A stretch of 64,000 nucleotides of DNA from assembly GCA_947652605.1 (NCBI GenBank), contig OX393576.1:54970966-55034965 (forward strand). Reading direction: 5' to 3'. This document shows, one piece after another, positions 1 through 14,100 of the stretch. The stretch is from Elmis aenea. Lineage: Eukaryota > Arthropoda > Insecta > Coleoptera > Elmidae. Below the pieces are notes generated by a model, which saw only the letters and a program-made list of their open reading frames with translations, searched no databases and was not told where the DNA came from. Numbering within the stretch: position 1 is the first letter of the stretch; each line of letters starts with the position of its first letter. The position numbers and the translations under genes are program-made.

Positions 1-951
<951 letters not shown>

Positions 952-1964
952 TGTATTGTCACTGTTGCACAAATGCAATATGTTATAATTTCAACTAAAC
1001 AACAATTAAGCAAGAAAATTAGGCTTGACAACTAGAAAACCCCGTAATGTATTATTCAGATTCGCCACCAAGCCGCATGCTAGGTTGGCGAATACAGGAA
1101 GTTGGAAAAGGAGAAATCTGCTTTTTTTATAAAATTCTTGCGGGATTTACAACTCTCTAGCAGTACAAAAAACATAATTTTGATTTAAAAAAACTAAACA
1201 TTTTATCGCCAAGTAACGAATTAGTTTTTGTGTAATCTTAAATTACTTTTAATAATACTTAATACCGCATTCGTAAAGCATAATAATAATAATAAATAAT
1301 AATAAAATGAACACAATCATGTTATAAGTTTTGCTTATAGAAACTATGATACATTGATTTATTTACAAAAATACTATCAGAATAAAACTCGAAGAACTCT
1401 TAATACACATTAAGGATTTCTCTTGAGTGCTTGTTATTTAGTGAATCCTTTAATGATAAAATGGAAATGAATTATTTAAAATAATGGCAAATTAGTTTCA
1501 AAATATTCAAGCTGTTCAGATATTTTTGACTGTGTTTTATTGTTTATCGCTTTTATAATATTATTAACATTGAATCGATAATTGTACATTTTATTTTCTA
1601 TCTATTTTTAGTAAATTTTGTTTTATGTACTGTTGAATTACTTCATATGCTTTTTTTTTCATATTATACCCAATATTTACTCCATCCCAGGGGCGGCAAG
1701 GGAGGCTCAGACCCGCTCCATAGGAGAGATTTACTTTGGTAAAGGGTTGGAGAGCTGTAAATTTTGTGCTAAAAAACTAAAAACAGAGATTTCTCTTCCA
1801 TGAGTGTTGCATTCATTATTGTACTTTTTATCATTCAAAAACACATAATTTCTTGTATTAATGCATCTTGTCGTTGGAAAATCAGGTAGTTGTTTTAAAA
1901 TTGATAATTGTAATAATGAAAAAGCCCATGTAAAATTGTATTCGCTGTCGTAAATACAAGTATT
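952..1964. other. Upstream flank of the helicase gene; small palindrome, otherwise no gene
   Basis: This stretch lies 5' of the minus-strand helicase and should contain its promoter and 5' UTR, but no TATA box or initiator could be assigned. At 1060-1092 a short imperfect inverted repeat (attcgcca ... tggcgaat) stands out as GC-richer than its surroundings. At 1689-1760 a GC-rich stretch starting 'caggggcggcaaggg' resembles one end of a hAT-type element, but I found no partner end. The short ORF across it has no recognisable domain. Confidence 0.3.
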
Positions 1965-2144
1965 ACAGCCGTATTCATAGTCCTTCCTTATCTTAAGGAT
2001 TGAGGAAGCCTCAAGGATGCTCACAACCTCCCTTGAGATAAGATAGCCAATAAGGTTCCTTGTTCGGTCAAGGTAGATTTATGAAACATGAAACGAGAAA
2101 TAAGGAATCCTTATTCCTCAAGGAAGGACTATGAATACGGCTGT
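1965..2144. mobile_element. Short TIR element (MITE), probable TA target site
   Basis: A 180-bp non-coding element bounded by near-perfect terminal inverted repeats. The left end reads acagccgtattcatagtcc and the right end is its reverse complement, continuing through 'aaggaaggac'. The outer base pair may belong to a TA duplication (left ta|cagcc, right ggctg|ta). The interior has no ORF of substance. Superfamily is uncertain; a TA site would fit Tc1/mariner-type mobilisation. Confidence 0.65.
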
Positions 2145-2264
2145 ACGTGCCTTATAGAGCCTTCCAAATGATTTGATTAACACATCAAAGGAATAAAGGA
2201 CATGTTGCTAAACTATAAATAGGTCTCATCATAGACAAGGTTCTCATGTTCTTCTGTTAATCAG

Positions 2265-2537
2265 CAGTGGTGCTCAACCTAGAGGCGCAACTCTTAGGGG
2301 GGCGACAAATATCTAAAGGGAGGCTCGAAAAAATGAAAGGGAAAACTTTTATTGAAAGAAGTCACCAGTGAGAAACAGGACGGATTTAAATTGCAGGACA
2401 TTCTTTTTTTAGTCACATACTTGAAACGGGATAGAATTTTCAATTTCAAGCATTGGAGGACTTATTTTTTAGACGTCACTACTGCATAAAAAAATGAATA
2501 GGTGGGCGCAAGATCAAAAAGGTTGAGAAACACCGTG
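2265..2537. mobile_element. hAT-like MITE of the 'cagtgg..ctcaacct' type
   Basis: The left end cagtggtgctcaacct pairs with the right end aggttgagaaacaccgtg as imperfect terminal inverted repeats. Subterminal 'ggcgcaa' and 'gggcgcaa' runs are typical of the gcgcccc-rich hAT MITEs seen elsewhere in the window (11799, 62144). The flanking octamers (ttaatcag left, ttatagaa right) match poorly, so the 8-bp duplication is eroded or the ends are off by a few bases. No coding capacity. Confidence 0.5.
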
Positions 2538-2545
2538 TTATAGAA

Positions 2546-5500
2546 TAAAAGCAAAATACTTAAAAGAAAATTTATCAAAAATAAAATACAAAATAAGAGT
2601 AAGTACATCTCGTAACAATTTATTAATTAAAAGAGATAACAATAGTACAGTAATAAATACACTTCATAATTAATTGTTGTTTTTGTGTGCAGTATTGCTG
2701 TATGGCAAGAACAAAAACATTTATTTAACAAATGTTTCTTATGTTAATGAATCACGATATTTGAATACTTAGTTCTGAAATGTAAATAGAAACTAAAGGT
2801 TTTTTTTTTGCAATGGGCATAGTTTAATTGACTGGTGAAATGTTTAAAACTGAGATTAAAAAACAGGAGTTTTTCTGTGTCATTAACATGAGAAGCAATT
2901 TTTATTAAGAACTCGAATAATATATTTAAAGATGAACACTTTATTTACAATAAAGAAACTTTAATAACAGTCAACATTTATTTAAACTGAAATTATCGCT
3001 ATTCGAGTTCTATTGCTGTTTTCTGAGCGGATTTGTTGGCTTTCGAATAAATACTTATAGCATAAGAACAAATATATAATTACAAAACAGGACGTTTAGT
3101 GAAATATTGTACCAAAACAATATTTGTTTTATGTTGTTTCTTTTACCAGTTATCATATAGTGTTTTCACAACAAAGATATAAGCAAATTATTTTATATTT
3201 ATTGTTAACCAATTGTTTAAAAATATATAACAGTAAGTGAAACTAGAAGAAATTAATTTTAAAAAATAAGTACATAATTTTGTTAGCAAGAAATGTTTTT
3301 TTTCGGGTTTTTATACTGCGTAAAAGATGTGCTATTTTGGATATTATAAGGATATTTTACTACAAGTCATAATTAATAAATTATTACACATAAAACAATT
3401 GTTGTGAATACTCTGTAATATAATCTTTAAACATTGGTTTTCAGTCAGAATACATAATTATCATACATAATCTATTTATTGTACTGGTACTGTAACTTTA
3501 ATACATGATGTAAACATGTATTTTGATTACATTTTATGAAAGTAAGGAGTTTTTAACACGTATAAGGTCACATATACATATATCTAGAAATAAGTCATCA
3601 CATTGCAATTTTAAATTGTTCAAAATATGAAATTTTTATATTGTACAAATATAGAAGCTCTTATTATTGGCAAATAATTGAAATTTAATGAATTTGCTTC
3701 TTATTATTGGAAAGTATAAGATATGCCCCTAATATATTGCGATAATTTTTTTTCTATCTAATATACAATTAATTGTTTATTTAGTGTGTCTAACATCCGA
3801 ATTTTAACATAACAGTTAAAAAAAATCCAGGAGAAACCAAAAATAAATGTAGACTTAAGATTTATGCTTTGCTAAAGATATATTTTATTTCTTCATTTGA
3901 TTTAACATTCTTCATTGTATAGCATAGCTAGTGAGGCACATACTCTAAACGTGTGTATCGAAATAGTTTCGCTAATTAATTTTAACTTACTTCATGTAAA
4001 GAACATAAAGTAAATTAAATGTACCCTTTTTCTTTAATTTATTTTGGTGCAATGTTTGTTATTTATTTTAAACATATATGAAATTATTATCTACCCTTTC
4101 TCCTTACATTCAGGTTGTCCCAAATTCCAATTTTAATATAGAAATCTCACTTTTCTCAAAGATTACAAAGACAAATAATTTGGGGCAAAGTTTTGCAGTC
4201 TGGTGATTAATTTAAAACTAAAAAGTAAATTTTCATTGCTCATAAAGTGTACATTTTCTTTCACTTGCGTTTTTTTAAACTTTAACTTTAAACTTTAAAA
4301 ACTAAAAAGACTTTCTCAAAATAAATTTTTGTTTTTTTGAGCTAATTTTATTATATTTTTAAATTAACGGTTGCATTGAAAGGTAACGGTATAAATTTTG
4401 AATACAAAGATATGAAATTACCTGTCAAATTTAAAATGTAACTGCTAAAATCCCCAAAACGATTTTTTATGACATCATGATAATGAAAAACAATCGCATC
4501 GAATTGTATAAACATTTGATTGTTGCATGAACAACTTAAAATCTAACTAGATATTGACAAGACTTATGTGGTAATTACGATTATGTAAATCTGTTTTATA
4601 AACAACCTTTAAATATGACACCAAATTACGCAATTGCTCAAATAAAATTTCTTTGTATCTTTTAAGATGAGCTAAATCTTCCAAAATTTCTAACTTGCGA
4701 CATATTGTACATGATACATGATAAAAATAATTTATCGTCCACATCATTCACCTTTATTTGTTCCACAAACCACTATTCTTGCAAAGATAATTATTTTGTA
4801 TATGATTAGTTAAAAACATTACTGAAAATACAAGTTTTACTTTTTTTAAATAATTTTAGGATATATTTACTTTTGGTTTCTCTAGGTTGTTTTATTTGAC
4901 AAGAAGTATAAAAATTGATTTTCTACATACAAAATAGAACTTATCACCTAATAATTTTTGTATTTAAGCGTGCGTTAAAAAATAAATAGAATTTGTACGT
5001 AGATCTTTAAAAATATTAATCTACATCTTAATAAATTACATAAATTATGGAAACAGTCAACTAAGCAATATTTAAAAAAAAATTGTAGACAGAATTTGTT
5101 AAAGTGTCCCTTTATGATAACTTCTTAATCAGTTTAAGGTAATACTAATATATTTTTTGTTTGTACTATATGGGGAATTATGGAATGAATTTTAATATTT
5201 TTTTAACAAGTTGTGATTTTGTAGTTGGCACATTAAGTTTTTTTGTTACGTTATGGAAACTCAAATAAAATGCATTTTTAAGGTAAAACAAGAGCAACAT
5301 TGTTAAACACATCTAAAAGAAGATAAATCAGAACTGTTTCGCCAATTAATTACTTTAAAAGTCGTCTTATTGATCCACTGAAATCAGGTTGTCAACTTTA
5401 AGGATCACTTAAAATAGCTATAATTAATTCAGTTGCTATCTTGGCAACTGCAAACAAAGAAGCAGTCTTAAAAATAAAGGAATGTGCTTTTAATTTAGGC

Positions 5501-5628
5501 CAATTAATCGGTTCTCCATTAAATTTAATTTTTACTTTTGGCCAATAGATTGGATTATGCAACAATTTAATTTTTTTTGTTACTTATTACCTTAATTTTT
5601 AGTGTCTGACTTTTGAATTGGCTGTTTA
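2546..5628. other. AT-rich DNA between the helicase and KChIP genes, no gene seen
   Basis: About 3 kb of very AT-rich sequence with homopolymer runs. The only ORF of note (4547-4747, minus) has no domain and no coding character. At 4112-4135 a single 'aggttgtcccaaatt' end resembles the TACAGGGTG-type MITE termini, but no matching second end was found. Confidence 0.3.
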
Positions 5629-5636
5629 TTGATACA

Positions 5637-6588
5637 TAGGGTTGCCATAGGGTTTGGGAAGGACAGTCCTTTTTCCAGACGTTTTCTCCTGTCTTTTCTT
5701 AAGATCAGCAAGGACGCGAATTGTCTGTCCTTCTTTATCGCCTACTTACTACTAATTATTAAATAAAGAAAAATTATAAGACATATCGACCAAGCAAGTT
5801 TAAGGCAGCGTGAAAAACCAGTTTGAATGGATTAAAAGTTTAAAGTCAAATCAAACCGAGACAAACTTCATATTATTCTAAGGTGACAATTATTTTCTCC
5901 GGTCTTTCGGAAACACTAACCTAGAAACAAATAAAAAATTCTCGAAAAGTAAAAACCCAAACACTTTTGCACATTTCAAAACTTCCCCCCACTCTAGTAT
6001 TAGTATCCAATGAGCGGTTACACTGTTACAATGTTGCCAGACTACTAGATTTGCATAATTTGGCAACGATTACTGTACCGTACTATAGCTTACTTTAATT
6101 ATTTTAAAAGTTTATGAGAAAATTATGAACATCTGGGAAAAAATCGGGGACAAGAATAATCTGGGACTTAAAGTCTTGTTTCGGGGGCTGTCCCCAAAAA
6201 TCGGGGACGAATGGTCAACTTAATTATTCATTGAATTGCATAATTAAATTAACTGGACAGATACGCAGACAGGGTCTAATTAACCAATGGACGACAAATG
6301 TCAGTCAAAAGCCCCTAATTCAGAGAAAAAAATTGTTTTTAGAAAAAAAAATACATCTAACAATTTCAATAAACGTGAAAATGGTTTTGTTTTTTAAAAA
6401 TGTCAAACACTAAATTTTGTCTAGAGCCCAGTAAAAGCTTAATCCGGCAGTGAATGCAGTGATTTCGTTATTTTATCTAAAATATTATGTGAATGATGGT
6501 TTCCCCAAGATTTTTTCTCTGATTAAACGAAACACTAGGCATTGTGACCAGTGTCCTTCCAAGTAACTCAAAAAAGTTGGCAACCCTA
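5637..6588. mobile_element. Non-autonomous hAT element with 8-bp target duplication
   Basis: The element is 952 bp. It begins tagggttgcca and ends tggcaacccta, an 11-bp terminal inverted repeat matching at every base. It is flanked on both sides by the octamer ttgataca (5629-5636 and 6589-6596), the 8-bp duplication expected of hAT transposition. The interior is non-coding, with several 'cgggga' motifs near 6140-6220 that resemble subterminal transposase-binding repeats. A stretch 'gcttaatccggcagtg' at 6437-6452 looks like the terminus of another hAT family and may be a second, truncated insertion. No transposase ORF remains. Confidence 0.85.
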
Positions 6589-7792
6589 TTGATACAGTAA
6601 ACAAAAATATTAAATTATAAGAACAATGTTATGTGCGTTGTAGCGATAACTTACCCAAAATACTAAATTAAAACTTCATATCGGTAATCAGACAATTTTC
6701 TTATCGGTAAATATGGCTAAAAATAGATAACCAATTAAAGACTATGGCTTTTAATTTCTGTGCAAATGAATAAAGCCTCTGAGAAGTCAGTTCAAAGATG
6801 CAGGGAAATCTGTTTGCTATTTAATGATCTGGCGAAAACAAAAATATAGTTTGACAAAATTTTGCTATTGTTTGACTGATATCTGGATTTTCTTAAAATC
6901 AAAATATAGCGAAGAAAGTTTTGTAAATATTACTACACCAATTTTATAATTTTAAGACTCGACTTAAAACTGGCCTAGCATTTCCATAAAAAATCTTCAT
7001 AAAAAGAAAAGTGAGTTTCAATATGTCATATATCATATATGTATATCCAATCCAGATACGAAAGAACGTTGATTTTAAGGAAAATATATCTTAAACCAAG
7101 GGCTATAAAAATATTGTCAATATGTGTTTATAAACGGTATAAAAAAAAATTGAAAAAAGTGTTACACATAAAGAAAAGTGTAAATATTGTGTATCAATGT
7201 TGATTTTGGCATCATAAAGAGTCACTTTCGTAAGATTTGTAATAACATATAGTTTAGTAATGTATAAAATGTATCTACTATAATGAATTTACATGAAAAA
7301 TAAATATATCGGGTAGTCTTTACACAAGAATTTTAAAGATTCATTAAGAATTTACGCGATTTGAAAATATCAAGATTTGAAGACGCAAAGGCGCTTAAAT
7401 GGTAAAATTAGAGATCAAAACACTTATTTAATTCAACCTAGGGTACATTTAATTAGATCGAAATGAATCAATCATTACTTTGTATATTTATGTTTGAAAT
7501 ATCTTGATTTATGATGGAAGTATCCGTCGTCTAATTTTCCTGGTCGAAAATGAATAGTGCTGGGTGTGGTCTAAATAAATTCCCGGGTGACCACGGCGTG
7601 TCCGAATAGTTTCCGGTGAACAGTCTTGAATTGCACGATGTCACATAATTTACAAGTCAGTACATTCACATAAATCATGCTGTGAACCAATACCTAGTTA
7701 AAGCGAAAAGGGATAATAACACTCGGTTCGGTTCAATTTATCGTAAACGCAACTACAACCTCCGGAGAGTGGACCGACCGACGTTATGTTCA

Positions 7793-8119
7793 TCATAGCA
7801 CTGTATCAAACATTTGCAGAGATTTAGTGATCACATCGTCTTTGAGGCACGATTCCATGAATTCCTCTATAGTAATGACACCGTCTTGATTAATATCTAA
7901 CTTTCGGAAGACTCGGTCTATTTGTTCTCGCGTTTTTCGTTCGTCTTCAGCTTGATGTGAGGAACGACGACCCATCAGGTCGTGCACCGCCATGACAACT
8001 TCAGACAGTTCTCCTCTACTAATACAGCCATCGCCGTTGATATCGTACAGTTTGAACGTCCACCGAAGGCGTTCGTATACAGATCCTCGCAGTAATGTGG
8101 ACAGCGTTACCAGTAAGTC
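7793..8119 (-). CDS. KChIP terminal coding exon (EF3 and EF4)
   Basis: The exon opens after an acceptor ...tttgtttag (plus-strand ctaaac at 8120) with DLLVTLSTLLRGSVYERLRW and ends MFDTVL followed by TGA at 7793-7795. It encodes 108 residues in phase 0. EF3 lies at about residues 27-38 of the exon and EF4 at about 75-86. Between them, DLMGRRSSHQAEDERKTREQ is a divergent linker; the family usually has a MGKYTYP-like segment there. The DNA below 7793 (to about 7440) is probably 3' UTR, though no polyadenylation signal is convincing. Confidence 0.93.
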   Translation of the reverse strand, partial: DLLVTLSTLLRGSVYERLRWTFKLYDINGDGCISRGELSEVVMAVHDLMGRRSSHQAEDERKTREQIDRVFRKLDINQDGVITIEEFMESCLKDDVITKSLQMFDTVL

Positions 8120-11100
8120 CTAAACAAATAAAATCATCATGTACTTGCAAATAAAAGCTTATACACCGACCTAATAGTTTCAAATGAATCTAATGCGCAG
8201 GTTACTTAATTTGGGAGACTAAACGAAGTCGAAAAATTTGGGTTTGCCAACGTTTCGTCCTTAAATGCAGAGGCATCTTCAGAGCACATGCTTACTAATA
8301 CAATACTTCCATTCCAAGCAATACATTCATGACAATGTCTTAAGTGTCAACATTGGTTCAGATAATTTGCTGCAGGTAATTTTGAATTTTCTGATAGTTT
8401 ACGAAGTGGATGATCAGTAATCAAGGGTACATGAATAATCACACAGGCTGGGGTCCACCACACTAAGTTTTAAATAAAAAGTTCTATTGTGTATTTGGTG
8501 GAACTGTTCTGGGATAATTTATTTCGAGTTAATAAAACCTTGGAAAACGGTTACTGTTAAAATTTGCTGTAATCAACTCGAAGGCTACTACATACTGAAT
8601 TGTTAAAAAACGGCATCTTTATTCAACAGATAAAATTTACTCTTCAGCATAATAACGCAAGACCACATGCAACAACAATCATTCAAAAACAATCAGGTAG
8701 CTAGCTATATTGGGATCTTTTACCACATCTGCTATAATCACCAGACATTGCTTTATCTGATTATTATTTATTAACATCATTGGAGCATTCCTAGGAAATT
8801 TCAAATCTCTGACGGATGTCTGAAGTCCCCTAGAGTTTTATTTTTATACATAGTGGCCATTTTTTTTACAAGAGATTAATAACTTTCAAAAATGATGGCA
8901 AAATGTCGTTAATAATGAAAAATTAAGTATTTTTTAACTAAACTTTATTGCCTTAATTCCATGAACTAATTTTGTTTCCTCCATTACTGCATGATGCCAG
9001 ATAAAATGTAAATACGAAACAAAATTTTCACGTCATATGATCTCAGTTATATTTATTATGTTTAATTCTGTACGTGACTAAAAAGACTATGTACGTTTAA
9101 AAGACCCTACTAAAACTTCTACTTTACCAGTAACCAAGCAGTTTATTCAAACATGCAAATTTAGACAGAACTAAGACACGCAAGGTTTATATATTTTATA
9201 TAAATTTATTTTTAATACTTAAGTTTTAATACAATAAAACTTGTTCTTCTATTTTGGTTCCTTAAAAAAATTGTTGGTGCACTAAAAGTTTACTAAAGGT
9301 TAAATAAATCGTTGAATTAATTTTTTTAAAGCGTGGCTCCTTTAAAGTACAATATGAATTTAAATTAAATATTCAGTGATACGCAAAAGTATGAAAACAG
9401 ACAAATATCTAGAATACTATTACAGATATTATAATAAAATTTTGTATCCAAGCGTTATCGTATTTCTAGGATTCGATGAAAATACTGAGGTTGCAATGCG
9501 GCTTCCGGTTCAATCGGAAACGGACTCAAACTTATATGAACACCCTTTTTGTTATATTTTTGGATTCCTCTTAAAATCTATTTTAAATTTGTATCAGATT
9601 ATATGGGTCTAAAGTCAACCGTTTTCGTAAAATTTACATTTTTATGAACATTTTGAGCGAATTTGTGAAACTTTAAACATCGTTAATTCGATTTTTTTAA
9701 ATACAACACCCTATTTGTTTTTACCTAGTTTGTAAAAAAATATTGTCTTTTAAAAACATTAACTTTGTTTTTTACCTAAAACTAATACTTTTTGAGATAT
9801 CGCGATTTTATTGTAAATTATTAGGGCAACGTAATATTTTCTAGTAGGCTATGAAGGTAGACAGTGGTATTTCTGGGACAATTAAAAGATAAAATCAAGA
9901 ACGTTATAATTTTATCTTTTCCTTACAAATCTTTGACATTTTTTTTAATCCTGAAGGTGAAATTTTACCATTTTTACGTTTAAATCGGGATTTCTTAAAA
10001 TTATGCATTTATTCATTGGACTAGTGACTAGTGTGATGGGACAATAATTACTAAATCCTATAAGCAATTTTTTGTGTTTCTATAGAACGGTTTTAACCCT
10101 AACCGTTTTTTAAATTTAAAAATAAGATTGGTCAGTGACTTTTTTTAAATTAGCGTTTTTTTCGCGTACTACTCAATACATTATCAATCGGTTTTAAGGA
10201 CTTTGCAAACGAACAAAATCAATTACATGAAAGATATTGTGGCCCTGATAAGAAACCCCTATTCAAACGTAAAATTGTAAAATTACATCTTCGTTATAAA
10301 AATGTCGAAAATTCTTAAGGAAAAGATAAAATTATAACTTTCTTGTTTTAATCTTTCAATTGTTCTAAAATTACCGCTATTTACCTTCATAGCCTACTCG
10401 AAAATATTACGTTGCCCTAATAATGTACAAAAAAATCGCGATATCTCAAAAAATATTAGTTATAGGTACAAAATATGGTTAATGTTTTTGAAGAACAATA
10501 CAATGTTATATACAGGGTGTGTAAAAATTGGCGGAAGCGCTACACGTGGCGATGTTCTTCGTAAAATTCTAAGTCGAAAATCTTAATATGAAAATGTTGT
10601 ACCATGCTTGCTGTGTCTGCAAGAGGTCCTCAAAGTTTTGACATTTAGTCCTTTAATAAGCGTTATTATTTAATACTTGCAAATGAAAAAGCTGCAATTT
10701 GGAATAAAAATAAATTTCGAATAGTATTTTTTCCTAGATATTGTGTTCTTCCTTTAAAAAATTGGTGTTGAAAATATGTAAATCACTGATTTGAATGAAA
10801 ATAATACATATGGCAACATTGTCATTAGCTGTCATCTCTGTTTTTCTCGTAATTATTTCTAGTTGGCGTTTTACGATACCCAAAAGTTTGCAGCTATGTT
10901 TACGAACTGAAGGCTTTCAGTTCGAACAAAAGTTGTAAATACCTAAGTAAAAATTGTTAATAAAAAAATGTCCAAACGCAAATCAATGTATGCAATGTTG
11001 CCAATTTTTTTTTCTTTAAATGGTTCCTGAGGCCATAGGAAGCATGGTACAACATTTTCGTATTAAGATTTTCGACTTAGAATTTTACGAAGAACATCGC

Positions 11101-14100
11101 CACGTGTAGCGCTTCCGCCAATTTCTACACACCCTGTATTGGGTGTGGTATTTAAGAAAATTTAGTTAAAGATGTTTAATGGTGCCTTTCCACGTGAGAG
11201 TAAACTACTCTCGATAGCAGCGTCGCCAAGGATACAGCCAATCGCGAGTTACTCTCAGGGGCTGTATCCTTGGCGACGCTGCTATCGAGAGTAGTTTACT
11301 CTCACGTGGAAAGGCACCATAAAGTTTCACAAGTTTAACCAAGTGTAAAAAAACACCCTGTATAATATTTTTTAAAAGTAACTAGCGCAAAGCGTTAATG
11401 AATCTTTTGTCAATTTAATTTTCAAACGAAATCGTACTGGCTTTTTAAATAACTTAAAGGTTAAAAAATTGAAAGTGCTGTATCGCTCAAAATTTTTATA
11501 AAAATGTAAATTTTACGAAAACGGTTGACTTTCGACCCATATAACGCAATACAAATTTAAAGAAAATTTTAAGATGAATCCAAAAATATAAAAATATACA
11601 GGGTGTTCCATTTAAAATTTCAAAATAAGTCCGTTTCTTGAACCGGAAGTCGTATTGCAACCTTATCCTTTCATCGAATCCGGAAAATACGAAAACGCTT
11701 AGATACAAAATTTTATTATTGTATCTTTACTGATGTTATAGATATTTGTCTGTTTCCATACTTTTGCGCATCACTGTATATATGTATATACATTAATTCA
11801 GTGGTTTCCAACCTGTTTGTACCTTCGCCCCCCTTTTTCATAAAAAAAAATTTGCGCCCCCCTCACTTTTCGTAACAATCTAATTTCATAAATACTGTCC
11901 TGATATAATAATTATTTAATGGGCTACAAATCAATATACCATATTCTGTATAAATAAAGTTCTTTTTGTTTGTTTGTATTCAAAAATGCTATTTTGGTCA
12001 GCGCCCCTCTTGCAATAGACTCGCGCCCCCCTAGGGGGGCGCGCCCCACAGGTTGGAAACCACTGCGTGATTAATTGAAGGTTCTTTTTCAGAAATGTAA
12101 CCTTGATTTTAAGCTTTTATAAGAAGTTCAATCATAAAAAGAAAGTTTCATGTCTTTTCTCCAAAAATCTTGCAACTTTTACTATAACTTTACCAAACAA
12201 GCAAAAATGTTTTTTTTTAAAAGTGTGTAGTAAACCTTTTTTGTAAAATGAGATTCATGAACTAGAAAATTAGCAAGGCTAGTTGCTGGAAGAAAAATGT
12301 TTAATAAGCAAATATTTGGAAACCATCTCTTATTACCAAATATGTACAACAAAAATGAACTTAAACTTGTAATTTGTCGTGTTATGTAAAAGTGATCAAC
12401 GCTCAACACATTTAGGACTAACAATTTTATTTTTGGTGTTCCAACTGCGAAGCGTTATAAAAAAAAAGCAATATATAAGCATCGGGAGGTCATCAATTTT
12501 CTACGAATGTGAGTGGCCAAAGCCTGATTAAATGCCTGTTTCCTTGATAAATGAATTGTTTCCACACAAATTGTTTAAGTTTGACAGAAACACAAAAAAG
12601 CTCTCAGGATATGGCAGAAAGTATTAACTATATAGGAACTTTCCTTGGAGGTTATTTATGCACCCGTAAAGTAGATTTATTAAAACTGATTCACATTCTT
12701 CAATCCGTAAAATTTCAACATACGGATTTATACAATTTTATTAATAACTTTTTACTTCCTCCAAACGTAGTATGGAGAATGTATTGTGATCGCAAAAATG
12801 TACGAATTCGTGATATTTACGGATTTATACGTTTTGAGGTACCTTGAACACGTTTTGACTATTTTCACGAAGACGTCCGTGTGTCTGTGATTAAGTGCAT
12901 GCCTAGACATTACGCCTGTATATTTTCAAAAATAGTTATCGATAGAACCTTCAGCAATATACGATATGATCTGTTTATTTGAAAGTGGCATAAGCAAAAT
13001 ATCTTTTTAGTTTGCATAAATATTTGTATAGGTACACATTGAAAGGCAAAACAATTTGTCAAACTAACATAAAAAAGACGTACCTACGCCATTTTTAAAA
13101 TAAACAGCTCGTATTGCAAATCGCGTGACTTAACATTGAATTTCAAATAATAAGTACCTAATATACAAGATGTAAGAGTTTTTAGATTGTCCCATAATTA
13201 CAGAAAATGGTAATAGATTAAAAAAATTTGGAATCTTTAAATTTAATATATTCTATATTTGCATATGCAGTCTACAATGAATCTTCTTAATTTAGTTTTG
13301 TAAAATATGTATTTAATTATGGGGTTATCTCTCAAAAACCGCTATTCTTTTTTTTAAAATTAAATTTTATAACTTTTTTTTTTAAATAAAACGCCGTTTG
13401 ATTCAACTTTAATTGGCAATTTTTTTTCCGAAAGAAATTTTTTGGAAAAATAATTTAACTTAAAAAAACAGGTTTTAATCAAAACGAATACGTATACAAA
13501 ATACTATTAAAATTAAAATGTCTGCATTTAGTTGATCAATCAATCAGTTTATAAATACATTTTCTTGACATTGTAAGATTAAGAACTAGAGAAGTCACAC
13601 AATATTGGTGGATGCGCCAGGCCATTTGTCATTTTTTTGACCCCGCAATGTTCATGTCGATTATTTATTTTCAAGTCAAAATTTAAATAAGTCAATCTTT
13701 TCCCGCTTTAAGAACGCTTCTATGAATCACGTAATGGTAAAGTTTCGTCCTAGTTCTTTGGGGCTTCATATATCACTCGCGTGTTGTTTTCCTTACATGT
13801 CTATATTTTTATTTCCGTTATTAATAGTTCTAGTTTGAGATACCCCTTTTTACAGAAAAATGAAGTTAGCTTTCTGTAAATCTTAATTAGGTATTGTTGT
13901 TTTGGATATTAAAATATTTCTTAAAAGAAAGTATTAAAATATGTTACCACATACTTAATAAGAAGAAAAATTTCACACCTACCAATAAAGAGGCGTAAGA
14001 TTATTAAACAAAAGAACTCTATTAATGTAATTTTGGACGACTTAGACCATTGTTTCTCAAACTTTTAATTCTGCGGTACCTTTTCAAAATTAAAAAGTTA

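Larger units (their letters stand above)
9374..11776. mobile_element. 2.4-kb foldback (snapback) element hosting two younger MITEs
   Basis: The left end begins cagtgatacgcaaaagtatg and the right end is its near reverse complement, ending cttttgcgcatcactg. Pairing is not limited to the tips. Sequence from 9374 to about 9950 is mirrored in order by 11776 back to about 11320, then 11179-11139, then 10510-10317. The second arm is broken at two places by the 10511-11138 and 11180-11319 elements. Removing both leaves an element of about 1.6 kb made mostly of two long arms. Short ORFs inside (9376-9612, 11496-11708) are mirror images of the arms and not genes. The superfamily is unclear; a TA target is plausible on the right, but the left flank reads tt. 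Confidence 0.8.

Noticed and set aside
9376..9612. ORFs at 9376-9612 (plus) and 11496-11708 (minus) sharing a similar peptide
   Set aside because: They are mirror images of the two arms of the foldback element and not independent genes.
12551..12847. 98-codon plus-strand ORF
   Set aside because: No recognisable domain, AT-rich chance composition, inside a KChIP intron, no splice or initiation context.
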